From NCBI GenBank assembly GCA_013824685.1, contig PNOG01000009.1, positions 62,001-126,000 of the forward strand: 64,000 nucleotides of DNA, read 5' to 3'. Positions 1 through 8,173 of this stretch are shown here, piece by piece. This stretch comes from Coprothermobacter sp. (GTDB lineage Bacteria; Caldisericota; Caldisericia; Cryosericales; Cryosericaceae). The position numbers were made by a program, and so were the translations under genes. Each line of letters opens with the position of its first letter. The stretch's first letter is position 1. Below the pieces are notes generated by a model. It was not told the DNA's origin. It saw nothing but the letters and a program-made list of their open reading frames with translations, and did no database searches.

Positions 1-1
1 G

Positions 2-526
2 TTTATCCCGGGCACCAATCCTGGACTCATCATGGAGATGCCCAGTCTCAAGTGGCCGCCCCTGCGCATTACCCTCAAGCAGACATGGTTCAGGCTCAAG
101 GACTTTGTGGTCTTCGCATTCCCCATCATCGCGGGCGGCTCCGTCGTGCTGTACGTTTTCGGCAAGCTGGGATGGGTGACCGCTTTCGCGACATGGGCTG
201 CGCCCTTCACCGAAGGCATTCTGGGGCTTCCTCCCGCGGCGCTGGTCGTCCTCGTCTTTGGGATCCTCCGCAAGGAACTTGCCCTCATCATGCTGGCCAC
301 GCTGATGCACACCCCCCATCTAGGAACCGTCATGACACCTCAGCAGATGTACATTTTCGCCTTGATCGTCATGCTCTATGTCCCCTGCGTCAGTACCATC
401 GCAGCACTGAGACGCGAGTTCGGCACCAGGCGCGCGACACTTGTCAGTGTGGGCGAGGTCGTGCTGGCGCTCGTCCTTGGCGCCCTGGTCAACTGGGGCT
501 GGAACCTGGTGTCGCTCATCCACTAG
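2..526 (+). CDS. feoB: FeoB ferrous iron transporter, C-terminal part (5' truncated by window)
   Basis: This is the C-terminal membrane part of the ferrous iron permease FeoB; the G-domain and first membrane block lie outside the window. The frame is open from base 2. About four hydrophobic segments are visible. The stretch VFGILRKELALIML and the late motif YVPCVSTIAALRREFG match the family's conserved C-terminal Gate/FeoB_C region, in which a Cys-containing P-C-V/L motif precedes an Arg-rich turn. The protein ends in a final hydrophobic helix (VVLALVLGALVNWGWNLV), as FeoB proteins do. FeoB imports Fe(II) across the cytoplasmic membrane, which fits life without oxygen. The next gene starts 95 bases downstream and looks unrelated. 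Confidence 0.85.
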   Translation, partial: FIPGTNPGLIMEMPSLKWPPLRITLKQTWFRLKDFVVFAFPIIAGGSVVLYVFGKLGWVTAFATWAAPFTEGILGLPPAALVVLVFGILRKELALIMLATLMHTPHLGTVMTPQQMYIFALIVMLYVPCVSTIAALRREFGTRRATLVSVGEVVLALVLGALVNWGWNLVSLIH

Positions 527-621
527 GCGAAAGCGTCAACGTCCTGCGGTCTAGAGCACGTTTCTACGCCACAATACTTTGACAAAACGACTTGGAGGGC
601 AATAATGAGTGAGGTGATGCA

Positions 622-2067
622 ATGACACAGGAAAACCTGAGCGACCGGCTGAATCTGTACGAAGCGATGTTCGAGCGCAACCCCCGCGATGGGCTGGTCA
701 GCGTTGGCAAGACCTATCTCTACATCCTCTCCAACCGGCCGCAGGATGCGCTCAAGTCCGCCCTTGAAGCGTCGCTGTCGGTTTCCTCCAAGAGCCTGCG
801 CGTCCAGCTGGCCATCGCGCTGGGGTACTTCCTCCGCAACAAGCCCGGCGAAGCCCTCATCGAAAGTCGGTACGCGCTCAACATCGATCCTGCCAGCCCC
901 CTCTGCCATCTGGTCCACGCGAGCATCCTGCTGGCTCTCCGGCGCACCGACGAAGCCAGACTCGCGTTCCTGAAGTGCCTCTCGCTCTCCTCCGACAACA
1001 CGTTCCTCACTGACCTCAGACTCCGCAACCACAGGGCCATCTGTGCCGCCCAGCTCCAGAACCCGCTTCTCGCTGCATACAGCAACCTCAGACTGCGCGT
1101 CCCGGACATGACCGAGTCCGATGTCCAGCAACTGGTCGAGCAGAACCCGACCGACCCTGTGCTGAAGGCACTGTCTGCTTCTCTGCAGCGGCGCAGCGGC
1201 AAGATCCGTGAGGCCCTCGTTCTGCTCGAGAGCGGCCTGGCAAGCTATGAAGCATTTCCTGAGAGACTCTACCTGCTGTGGAAGACCTATGACGACCAGC
1301 TCGGCAACCATCAGAAAGGGGAGCTCTTCGTCCGCCGCCTGCTCGAGGTTGACCCGCTCAATGACCGGGCCACCGGTCTGGGCTACTCCAACCTCGACGA
1401 GGAAACGCTGCGCCATATCAACTTCATCAAGTCTCTCGAAGACCTTCCCGATTCCATCTTCGCCATGGTGCTACCAGTGTGGGAACTGGAGAACCTCATT
1501 GGAACCACCGAAGCGGATTCCCTCGACACCACGGCCCTGACGCCGTGCGAGCAAAAGACTGCTGCTGCGCTTGAGAAAACCTTCACCCTTCCGGGCCCTT
1601 CCCAGCAGCCTCGTGTTCCTGAACCGGAAACACCTCCCGAGGCCTCCCCGGCGGTCGCTTCGCTGACGACCGAAGAGCCGGCAGTACCATCACAGCCGAT
1701 CATGGCCCACATGGCGAGTATGCTGGAACAGGCACAGCTCATCGCGCGCGACTTGCGGCCGACACCCGCACCGGCTCCGATGTCCCGTGCGCCGGTCAAC
1801 ATCGATCCCAGCGTCGTCCGGGCTTCCACCCCGGAATCAGCCACGGAAGAACTCAGCCGAGTGTCCGCTGTCCCTCATCATATCCCCACGAGCATTCGGG
1901 AGCCAGTATCTGTGCCCAACTCAGGCTCCGAGCTCACTTCTTCCGGACAACCGTCGCAACCGGCCGCACCCGCTCACATGACGATGCGATATGCCAATAG
2001 TCTGCTGGAAGACTCACGATTCGAGGAAGCATTGCAGGCCTTCCTGGAACTGAGTCATACCAGCTAG
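622..2067 (+). CDS. TPR-repeat protein of unknown function
   Basis: A 481-residue soluble protein with no signal peptide. Roughly residues 1-260 are helical repeats of tetratricopeptide type (for example RPQDALKSALEASLS, GEALIESRYALNIDPASP and DEARLAFLKCLSLS). Residues about 315-455 form a low-complexity linker rich in Pro, Ala, Ser and Thr. A last TPR-like helix pair (YANSLLEDSRFEEALQAFLEL) closes the protein. The ATG at 622 follows GAGGTGATGCA. TPR proteins are scaffolds for protein-protein contact; the partner is not evident. It heads a same-strand run with two small envelope genes and an ECF sigma factor. That layout may mean a shared envelope role, but this is inference. Confidence 0.7.
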   Translation: MTQENLSDRLNLYEAMFERNPRDGLVSVGKTYLYILSNRPQDALKSALEASLSVSSKSLRVQLAIALGYFLRNKPGEALIESRYALNIDPASPLCHLVHASILLALRRTDEARLAFLKCLSLSSDNTFLTDLRLRNHRAICAAQLQNPLLAAYSNLRLRVPDMTESDVQQLVEQNPTDPVLKALSASLQRRSGKIREALVLLESGLASYEAFPERLYLLWKTYDDQLGNHQKGELFVRRLLEVDPLNDRATGLGYSNLDEETLRHINFIKSLEDLPDSIFAMVLPVWELENLIGTTEADSLDTTALTPCEQKTAAALEKTFTLPGPSQQPRVPEPETPPEASPAVASLTTEEPAVPSQPIMAHMASMLEQAQLIARDLRPTPAPAPMSRAPVNIDPSVVRASTPESATEELSRVSAVPHHIPTSIREPVSVPNSGSELTSSGQPSQPAAPAHMTMRYANSLLEDSRFEEALQAFLELSHTS

Positions 2068-2142
2068 CCTCCAGCCGGAGCAGAGTCGCGCCCGTCCCGT
2101 GAACAATGCCGGAACATCGGCCGTCTAATAGCGGGTGATGCG

Positions 2143-2622
2143 ATGAGAACACCGAGACTGATTTCCTGCCTGATCGTGGGCATACTGTGTTGCTCACTGC
2201 TGGCGCCGGTCGCCGGTGCGACATCGACGTTCACGGCCGACCTGGCCCTCTACAGGACCAACAACAAGGCGACTTCGGATGCTGCGCGCGAGCTGGCGAC
2301 CTACGTCACCACTGAAGTGCTCTTTTCACGTTCACTCAAGAAGCCTGCTCGACAGGCCCCTGTCCTCGTCCGCACCTACCGGATCGCGCTCGACCAAGTG
2401 GTCAGGGCAAACAGACGCGTTGCCCGGGACCAGCGTGTCAGTGATCGGCTTCTTGCCGACGTCCTCGCACTGGCCGGCGAGAAGCGCATAGAAGCCGCAT
2501 GGATCCTTTTGAAGAGAGGTGCTGCGGGACAGGAGCGTTTCCTGACGACCATCGCACGGACCCGCCTTCTTGTGGACAGATGCAGGGCACTACATGCCCA
2601 GCTCACGCGGATGGGAGGGTAA
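2143..2622 (+). CDS. Small exported protein, unknown function
   Basis: A 159-residue protein with a clear signal peptide: a short basic N-terminus, a hydrophobic core (LISCLIVGILCCSLLAPVA) and a likely signal peptidase site after VAGA, near residue 26. The mature part is helical and rich in Arg, Ala and Leu, with no motif I recognise. The start at 2143 follows GGGTGATGCG. The stop at 2620-2622 is six bases from the GTG of the next gene, so the two are probably co-transcribed and translationally linked. I cannot assign a function. The composition resembles small helical periplasmic or extracytoplasmic proteins. Confidence 0.6.
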   Translation: MRTPRLISCLIVGILCCSLLAPVAGATSTFTADLALYRTNNKATSDAARELATYVTTEVLFSRSLKKPARQAPVLVRTYRIALDQVVRANRRVARDQRVSDRLLADVLALAGEKRIEAAWILLKRGAAGQERFLTTIARTRLLVDRCRALHAQLTRMGG

Positions 2623-2628
2623 GGACGA

Positions 2629-3087
2629 GTGATGTTCGGTATCATTCCGGGCCTCATTACGGCTCGACTGACCGCACTGCTGGGCGGTGTCGTCGTTGCA
2701 CCGTTCGTGATGCTGTTCATGGTTCGCTACAACGCGTACCGCCTTCCAGTCAGGCTTTCCTGGTTCAAGGCATTTCTGGTATCTTCCGTCTCGTTTTGTC
2801 TGCTGTTTGGACCCCTGATCCTGCCTCGTATGACAGCGCTGCTGCGATTTTCGTTCATCCGGGGAACACTATTCCAGGTACTGCCCTGGGCGGTCCTCTG
2901 GTTCGTCGCAGCCTTCGTGTTCGCGTGCCTGGTCGTTTCGGCGGTGCTGGGACTGTCCTTCAGACAGGCCGTGTCATGGTGGGGCGTCGCCTTCGCCGCA
3001 ACACTGGCTGTCAGCTGGATCGGGGCACTGGCCGTCGTCCTGCTGTACCGGTATCTCATCCTGCCAAGCCTCACCGATTTCTTCTAG
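2629..3087 (+). CDS. Small integral membrane protein, unknown function
   Basis: A 152-residue protein with about four strongly hydrophobic segments separated by short basic loops, so it is an integral cytoplasmic membrane protein. Translation can begin at GTG 2629 or at the adjacent ATG 2632; AAGGACGA just upstream serves either. It sits between a small exported protein and an ECF sigma factor on the same strand, and its stop (3085-3087) is only six bases before the sigma-factor start. No family motif was recognised. Position suggests it belongs to the same operon as the sigma factor, possibly as a sensor or a regulated envelope component, but this is inference only. Confidence 0.6.
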   Translation: MMFGIIPGLITARLTALLGGVVVAPFVMLFMVRYNAYRLPVRLSWFKAFLVSSVSFCLLFGPLILPRMTALLRFSFIRGTLFQVLPWAVLWFVAAFVFACLVVSAVLGLSFRQAVSWWGVAFAATLAVSWIGALAVVLLYRYLILPSLTDFF

Positions 3088-3092
3088 CATCG

Positions 3093-3605
3093 ATGCTCCT
3101 GGATTTCGAGACCCTCATGAACAGTTGTGCACACGAAATCTACGCATACCTGGTCGCACGAATGGGTAACCGGTTCGACGCGGACGACGTCTTTCAGTCC
3201 ACGTTCTTCAAGGTGCGTCATTTCCTCCCGTCCTTTCGCGGCAACTCCGCCCCAACGACGTGGGTCATGAGGATTGCCATGAATGAAGCAAGCAGCTTTC
3301 GCCGGCGCAAGGGACGGGAACTTCCCCTCCTGACCCCGGGAGACGCCCTGCCGCAGCCGGGTATGGATGGGGTGGGGTACGACCCGGTGCAGGCCGAGAA
3401 CGTCCAGGACGTCGCAGCAGGCATGCGGCACCTTCCGGGCAACCTGAGAGACGTGTTGTATTTCTACTACTACAAGGAAATGTCCTACGAGAAGATCGCG
3501 GAGTTCATCGGGAAGCCCGTGGGGACCGTCAAATCGCGCCTCTTCCGCGCGAAGGAAGAGCTGAAGGCCTTCCTGGAGGCACATCGTGACCATCGAACAC
3601 AATGA
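3093..3605 (+). CDS. ECF-type RNA polymerase sigma factor
   Basis: A 170-residue extracytoplasmic-function sigma-70 factor. Region 2 is seen around residues 10-65 (ARMGNRFDADDVFQSTFFKV, then WVMRIAMNEASSFRRR). Region 4 is at about 110-160 (LPGNLRDVLYFYYYKEMSYE, then IAEFIGKPVGTVKSRLFRAK, the helix-turn-helix that reads the -35 box). Regions 1 and 3 are absent, as expected for ECF factors. The open frame extends upstream to 2499, but that extension has no sense as protein and overlaps two genes, so I start at ATG 3093; ATG 3117 is an alternative. The 3' end overlaps the next gene by 20 bases, a layout typical of a sigma/anti-sigma pair. Confidence 0.85.
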   Translation: MLLDFETLMNSCAHEIYAYLVARMGNRFDADDVFQSTFFKVRHFLPSFRGNSAPTTWVMRIAMNEASSFRRRKGRELPLLTPGDALPQPGMDGVGYDPVQAENVQDVAAGMRHLPGNLRDVLYFYYYKEMSYEKIAEFIGKPVGTVKSRLFRAKEELKAFLEAHRDHRTQ

Positions 3606-3822
3606 CGACGAGCTTGAGCAGCTGCTTCGGACACACTATCACGCGACTGTCGACGGCGTGAGGGTACCGGAAGACCTGCTGCACCAGGTCCTGACAGCAA
3701 CCGAACCGCAGCGCGGGCGCACAGCCCGCTGGACGCCAGTCCTGGCCTTCGCGCTGGCCGGCGCCTCGTTCCTCATCATCCTCGCCTCCTCGCGCGTTGT
3801 CGAGGTTCTGCTCAGCTTCTAG
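3586..3822 (+). CDS. Probable minimal anti-sigma factor (single-pass membrane protein)
   Basis: A 78-residue protein starting at GTG 3586, which lies inside the sigma-factor gene with GGAGG six bases upstream. The first 45 residues are soluble and acidic (DDELEQLLRTHYHATV). Then comes a basic stretch and one membrane helix (VLAFALAGASFLIILASS), ending about ten residues later. Overlap with an ECF sigma gene plus an N-in single-pass design fits an anti-sigma factor holding the sigma at the membrane. However, it lacks the zinc-binding His-x3-Cys-x2-Cys motif of the common ZAS family and has almost no external sensor part. The role is inferred from position only. Confidence 0.6.
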   Translation: MTIEHNDDELEQLLRTHYHATVDGVRVPEDLLHQVLTATEPQRGRTARWTPVLAFALAGASFLIILASSRVVEVLLSF

Positions 3823-3890
3823 ACTGCCTTCTCGTTCACAAGTCTTCCCGACTCTCGCTCCGACCGGTCAGTGCATGGCCCGGGTGCGGT

Positions 3891-3917
3891 TTGCATTTTC
3901 CATGGGCACGCTATAGT
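3891..3917 (+). promoter_or_regulatory. Candidate sigma-A promoter for the diguanylate cyclase gene
   Basis: TTGCAT at 3891-3896 and TATAGT at 3912-3917, 15 bases apart. The predicted start of transcription is about ten bases before the TTG start at 3935, leaving just enough room for the GGAGAGGG ribosome site. Confidence 0.45.
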
Positions 3918-3934
3918 TTCTCTATGGAGAGGGT

Positions 3935-6900
3935 TTGCAGACCGTGAGATCCCGCGAACGCAACATAGCCAGAGCACTCATTCTGCTCCGGTACGCCGTC
4001 ATTGCTGGAGGCAGCGTCTGGTGGCTTCTTGCTGTGCTCACCCAGACCCCTGGTCCCATCGGGCTCGTGCTTCTGCCCGGGCTCCTTGTCACCAGCATCG
4101 CCTTCAACGTTGCGCTTGACCTCATAGAACGTTTCGCGCCCCGTAGCGGGGCGGTGCGCGCCCTCCTCCGCCACCAGATCCTGTTCGACGGCATCGCCAT
4201 GAACCTCTTCGTGGGTGCGCTGGGCAGTCCCCTGCTGATGGGCAAACCCATGTTCTATGGCGGAACGCGCATCCTGCCGTTTGACGTCAGCTTCGTCGTC
4301 AGTGGCACCTTCGTCGTCATCGCGTCCATCCTCCTGCAGAACGGGCGCTTTCCTCTGTACCTGATGGCAGCCCTGGCAAGCCTTGTGGCAAGCCAGGCAT
4401 TGTCGATTGCTCAGCAGCAAGGCAGCGGCTTCCTGCAGGCGCTCCGGTCAGCCAACTGGGGGGAGATTGGCGCAGGGATGCTTGCGGTCGCAGGCGTGGG
4501 GATCCTGTCGTATACTGCCGATGCACATGTCAGGCACAGTCTTCGCGCCATGGATACCCGCGTCGCCGATGTCAGTCGCGACAAGGACCGCATGCAGGCC
4601 GCCTTCCACAAGTTGTCCTTCCTTACCGCCATCATCCAGGACATGGCTGCATCTCAAGCCTATCAACAGGTCCTGGAGGCCATCACGGACCGCGCAGCGC
4701 TGTTCTTCTCAGCCGACGACGCCATGATAGCAACCATTGATGCGGATATGGAACACCTGTCCGTCGTCGCCGCCAAGAGCGAGTACCGCGAGGCTCTCTC
4801 GCACCTGCGGATCCGACGGGGAGAGGGGATTCTGGGCAAGATCTTTGACGGCGACACCCCCGAGCTTATCAAGAACGCTCTGCTGGACCCGCGCGCCATG
4901 CAGATCTACGGCACCCCCGAAGAGCCCGAATCGATGATGGTCGCTCCACTGCGCAAAGGCAGCCAGAAGTACGGCCTGGTATCTGTCAGCCGCATTGGCG
5001 TCGAGAATCCGTTCAACGAAGACGACCTGGCGCTGTTCACGTCATTTGCAAATATTGCAGCCTCAGTGCTGGATAATGCCACGATGATGGAGGCTCTCAA
5101 GCGCAAGAACTTCACACTGACCGTCACCAACCAGCTGTCCTCCGCTATCGTCTCCCCCCTTCCGTTCGAGGAGGAGATCAACAGGTTCCTCTCCATCATG
5201 AACAACGCGTTCCAGCTGTCGCGCATCAATCTGCTGATGGTGGAAAATGACCACGTCAACCACTTCTTTACGGTGCCGCCGCCCAAGTCCCCTGTCTCGC
5301 CTCAGGAGATCATTGCCCGCATGAACGCAGGAGCAGGTGCCCTTGGACAGGCGCTGCGCGAACGAACGATCGTCAATGTCCCCAACATCGCCGATCATGC
5401 CAACTACGCCATGGCCGATGAGGTGACGCGCAGTGAGCTGGCCATCCCGATGAAAAATGCGGAAGGGCGAGTCATCGCTGTGCTCAACCTGGAAAGTGGC
5501 CAGCGCGACTACTTCACCAGCGACGTTGCGGCGGACGTCCTGGCAGTCGCCGGAGAGGTACAGGGATTCCTGCAGGTCAGGCTGATCTGGGAAGAAGTCA
5601 AAGAGCAGCGCAATATCCGCGAAGCCATCAACAGGGCAGAGCTGGAAAACATCGACGTCTCGACGGCCGAACAGGCAACAGCGCATCTCAGTCGCCTCTT
5701 GCAGCGAATCCTGCCCGGGCCAGGGAGCGTCGTCCTGCTGGAGAACTCGGGCAACACGGCACGCGCCTGGACTGCCATACGGGCAGCCAGCACGGAAGAG
5801 GCAGAACCTGTCCGTCTCTTCGAAAGCGAGCTGCGGGCCCGACTGGCTGTAACGCACTCGTTGTCGCGCTCGGTCACCGGCCTGCTCCAGGGTCGCGAAC
5901 TGCTGGTGCGTCAGCTGGACTTCGAGCAACGCCTCGTGGGCTTCGTCATCGTGGGCATCGGGGACCACAGACTGCTGACTGTCAGCGAGACCGGTGCATT
6001 CGACCTCTTCATGGCCTATGCGGAGTCCATCGTACAGAAGATCTTCGTGAAGCAGTGCTCCGCCCTGCTCACGAAGTATCAACTCGCGGCAAAGGAACTG
6101 TTCGACACCTCCTTCAAGCGCACAGACCTGCGGCAGTTCCTGTCTGCCACGGCTCGCAAACTGCAGGATGTCATGGAGGCGGACGGATCGGCATACATCC
6201 CCTTCGACGCGGAGTCCAGACAGCTGGTCGTCAGCCAGGCTGACATCATCGGGTTCACTCCGGAGTCCGGAGTCGAGCCGGGTATCCTGGCCGAAGCGTT
6301 CAGCAGTCCCAGCATTTCCGTCGTCCACTCTGAAGTCTCGAACACGATGGTTCCACTCGCTCCAGGGGCCATGACCGAGCTGACGCTCCGGATGACACTC
6401 GAAGGCATCCTGTATGGTGTTTTGTACATGTCGTTCAAACGCCCCGTGCTTCTCACGGACGAAGAGCGGCACATGGTGGAGGCTTTCGTCTCGGACTGCA
6501 GCCTGGTCGCTGAGAACATCCTGTACGTCCATCGCATCGACGAGCTCTCGGTGACCGACGAGTTGACGGGCCTGGGCAACTATCGCGCGTTCGTGACGCA
6601 CTCCGTCGAGCAGTCGGAGCGCACAGCACGGTTTGGTGAAGTGTTCTCCCTCCTGTTCTTTGATATCGACGACTTCAAGAAGTACAACGACACCTACTCC
6701 CATCTGGACGGCAACCTTGCCCTTCAGAGCATCGCGGACATCCTGCGCCATAGCATTCGCAGTGTCGATTCAGCCTACAGGTACGGCGGCGAGGAGTTCG
6801 TCATCCTGATGCCCGAGGCCTCTCGCACCGATGCCCGCAAGGCCGCCGAGCGTATCCGCGCATCCGTCGAACGCAACAGCGCTCGTGACCACCGCCACTT

Positions 6901-7084
6901 CCGTACCGTCGTCACACTGAGCGGCGGCGTGGCAAGCTTCGAGGACCGCGTGTCCGACCCAAAGAACCTGCTCCTGCTCGCCGATCTTGCCATGTACCAA
7001 GCCAAGAAGAGCGGCAAGAACACCATCTACGTCCTGGACAGCCTGGCCAGTCAGAAGCGGACTACGCCAGGATCGCAGCAATAG
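3935..7084 (+). CDS. Membrane-anchored multi-GAF diguanylate cyclase
   Basis: A 1049-residue sensor enzyme that makes cyclic di-GMP from two GTP. Residues about 10-205 hold several membrane helices. Then come at least three GAF-like sensor blocks (about 215-370, 380-535 and 545-860). The C-terminal GGDEF domain (about 875-1035) has the active-site motif GGEEF in YRYGGEEFVILMPE near residue 950. An RxxD inhibitory site (RSVD) lies exactly five residues before it, so product feedback control is likely. No EAL or HD-GYP domain is present. Translation starts at TTG 3935 (or GTG 3944) behind GGAGAGGG. The gene stands alone between a sigma/anti-sigma pair and a tRNA. The GAF ligands cannot be told from sequence. 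Confidence 0.88.
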   Translation: MQTVRSRERNIARALILLRYAVIAGGSVWWLLAVLTQTPGPIGLVLLPGLLVTSIAFNVALDLIERFAPRSGAVRALLRHQILFDGIAMNLFVGALGSPLLMGKPMFYGGTRILPFDVSFVVSGTFVVIASILLQNGRFPLYLMAALASLVASQALSIAQQQGSGFLQALRSANWGEIGAGMLAVAGVGILSYTADAHVRHSLRAMDTRVADVSRDKDRMQAAFHKLSFLTAIIQDMAASQAYQQVLEAITDRAALFFSADDAMIATIDADMEHLSVVAAKSEYREALSHLRIRRGEGILGKIFDGDTPELIKNALLDPRAMQIYGTPEEPESMMVAPLRKGSQKYGLVSVSRIGVENPFNEDDLALFTSFANIAASVLDNATMMEALKRKNFTLTVTNQLSSAIVSPLPFEEEINRFLSIMNNAFQLSRINLLMVENDHVNHFFTVPPPKSPVSPQEIIARMNAGAGALGQALRERTIVNVPNIADHANYAMADEVTRSELAIPMKNAEGRVIAVLNLESGQRDYFTSDVAADVLAVAGEVQGFLQVRLIWEEVKEQRNIREAINRAELENIDVSTAEQATAHLSRLLQRILPGPGSVVLLENSGNTARAWTAIRAASTEEAEPVRLFESELRARLAVTHSLSRSVTGLLQGRELLVRQLDFEQRLVGFVIVGIGDHRLLTVSETGAFDLFMAYAESIVQKIFVKQCSALLTKYQLAAKELFDTSFKRTDLRQFLSATARKLQDVMEADGSAYIPFDAESRQLVVSQADIIGFTPESGVEPGILAEAFSSPSISVVHSEVSNTMVPLAPGAMTELTLRMTLEGILYGVLYMSFKRPVLLTDEERHMVEAFVSDCSLVAENILYVHRIDELSVTDELTGLGNYRAFVTHSVEQSERTARFGEVFSLLFFDIDDFKKYNDTYSHLDGNLALQSIADILRHSIRSVDSAYRYGGEEFVILMPEASRTDARKAAERIRASVERNSARDHRHFRTVVTLSGGVASFEDRVSDPKNLLLLADLAMYQAKKSGKNTIYVLDSLASQKRTTPGSQQ

Positions 7085-7106
7085 ACGGCCGCTTGCTCCC
7101 TGTTCG

Positions 7107-7134
7107 TTGCATCTGAGGACGTTTTCCGTATACT
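7107..7134 (+). promoter_or_regulatory. Candidate promoter for tRNA-Ser and the HAD gene
   Basis: TTGCAT at 7107-7112, a 16-base spacer, and TATACT at 7129-7134. It ends 25 bases before the 5' end of the mature tRNA-Ser. Confidence 0.6.
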
Positions 7135-7159
7135 TGTTCTGTTCGTGTTCCTACCATGC

Positions 7160-7252
7160 GGAGAGGTGGCTGAGCGGCTGAAAGCACCCGCCTGGAGAGC
7201 GGGTTGGTGGGTAACCCCTGCCACGTGGGTTCAAATCCCACCCTCTCCGCCA
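7160..7252 (+). tRNA. tRNA-Ser (anticodon GGA)
   Basis: A 93-base class II tRNA. The acceptor arms GGAGAGG (7160-7166) and CCTCTCC (7242-7248) pair fully, followed by the discriminator G and an encoded CCA. The anticodon stem CCCGC/GCGGG encloses the loop CTGGAGA with anticodon GGA at 7194-7196, reading UCC and UCU. The long variable arm typical of serine tRNAs follows, and the T-loop contains GTTCAAATC. A HAD hydrolase gene begins 58 bases downstream on the same strand and may be read from the same promoter. Confidence 0.96.
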
Positions 7253-7310
7253 GTCTGGAACCGTCCATGTCTGTGGTCAGATGCTCACGTCGGATCAATC
7301 CAGGTCGCCC

Positions 7311-8030
7311 ATGCACAGATATGATGCTGTCCTCTTCGACGTCGACGACACGCTGCTGGACTTTGACGCCAGCGAGGAAGCAGCATGCAGGCACGTCTTC
7401 GATTATCGCACCGATTCCCCTGCTACCCCGTTTGCTCTGTTTGCCGCAGCGTTCCGCAGTGTCCACAATGCCACGTGGAACCTCTACATGGCGGGAACCG
7501 TCGGTCGTGCAGACGTTTTCCGCGTGACGTTTGAGGAGCTTGCCGCCATGGGGTATCTGGACGGCATGGACCCCGCTGTTGCTGCGCTCACATGTCAGGA
7601 CTGGTTTGTCCTCCACAGCGTCCCGGAGCCTGAAGCACTGCGAGTCCTGGCACTTCTCCACACGCGGTACAGGACCGGCGTCGTCAGCAACTACGAACTT
7701 GCTGACATCCAGCGGAAACGGCTTGCCACCTCGGGGCTTGCCGAGCTCCTCGATGTCGTGGTCATCTCCGGCGACAGCGGCGTCGAAAAGCCGGACCCAG
7801 CCATATTCGACGAGACGCTTCACCAGCTCGGCCTGGGACCGAGCGAGTGCCTGTTTGTCGGCGACTCGCTCGCCAGCGACGCCGCAGGTGCCCTAGAGGC
7901 CGGCATGGATTTCTGCTGGTATCGCCGGCATCATACGGCGCCATTTGCGCCGACCACGGCAGTGAACGTCATCGACTCGCTCACCGAACTCCCTGCCCTG
8001 CTCGACGCCCCTGATTTTCCTGCGCGGTGA
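7311..8030 (+). CDS. HAD-superfamily hydrolase, YjjG-like nucleotidase or phosphatase
   Basis: A 239-residue phosphatase with the four haloacid-dehalogenase motifs. These are FDVDDTLLDFD (nucleophile Asp and acid Asp), the Ser of VVSNYE, the Lys of VEKPDPAIF, and VGDSLASDAAGA with the metal-binding Asp. The helical cap between motifs I and II is of the C1 type. The overall pattern, including DDTLLDFDASEE and EKPDPAIFDETL, is closest to YjjG/YfnB proteins, which dephosphorylate nucleoside monophosphates, often non-canonical pyrimidine ones. The substrate is not proven. I chose ATG 7311 because MHRYDAVLFDVDDTL places motif I at the usual distance from the N-terminus; the frame is open back to 7281. 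Confidence 0.82.
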   Translation: MHRYDAVLFDVDDTLLDFDASEEAACRHVFDYRTDSPATPFALFAAAFRSVHNATWNLYMAGTVGRADVFRVTFEELAAMGYLDGMDPAVAALTCQDWFVLHSVPEPEALRVLALLHTRYRTGVVSNYELADIQRKRLATSGLAELLDVVVISGDSGVEKPDPAIFDETLHQLGLGPSECLFVGDSLASDAAGALEAGMDFCWYRRHHTAPFAPTTAVNVIDSLTELPALLDAPDFPAR

Positions 8031-8038
8031 GCTTCCGG

Positions 8039-8067
8039 TTGACCAGGGAGCCGCTGGAGACTACAAT
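8039..8067 (+). promoter_or_regulatory. Candidate promoter for the PEP-synthase-like gene
   Basis: TTGACC at 8039-8044, a 17-base spacer and TACAAT at 8062-8067. The transcript would begin near 8074. Its leader can form a hairpin with arms GGCTCAA (8083-8089) and TTGAGCC (8099-8105). Confidence 0.6.
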
Positions 8068-8131
8068 AAGTGGCGACCTGACGGCTCAACAACTTCACTT
8101 GAGCCCATGAGTGGCCAATTGAGGTGACCTG

Positions 8132-8173
8132 ATGGCACAGTACACGTGCACCGAGGCTACGGCATCCCCATGA
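8132..8173 (+). CDS. Possible 13-residue leader peptide coupled to the next gene
   Basis: A short frame MAQYTCTEATASP with the best ribosome site in the leader (GAGGTGA at 8121-8127, four bases before ATG 8132). Its TGA stop overlaps the ATG at 8170 as ATGA, which is the classic layout for translational coupling. No run of one amino acid is present to suggest attenuation. It may equally be a chance frame. No homology is claimed. Confidence 0.35.
   Translation: MAQYTCTEATASP

Noticed and set aside
2499-3092. Upstream extension of the sigma-factor frame
   Set aside because: It overlaps two small envelope genes in other frames and reads as non-protein-like sequence. The sigma factor proper begins at 3093.
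5063-6751. A 562-codon open frame on the minus strand inside the diguanylate cyclase gene
   Set aside because: It is the antisense shadow of a GC-rich gene. The plus-strand reading has clear GAF and GGDEF motifs, and the antisense protein has none.
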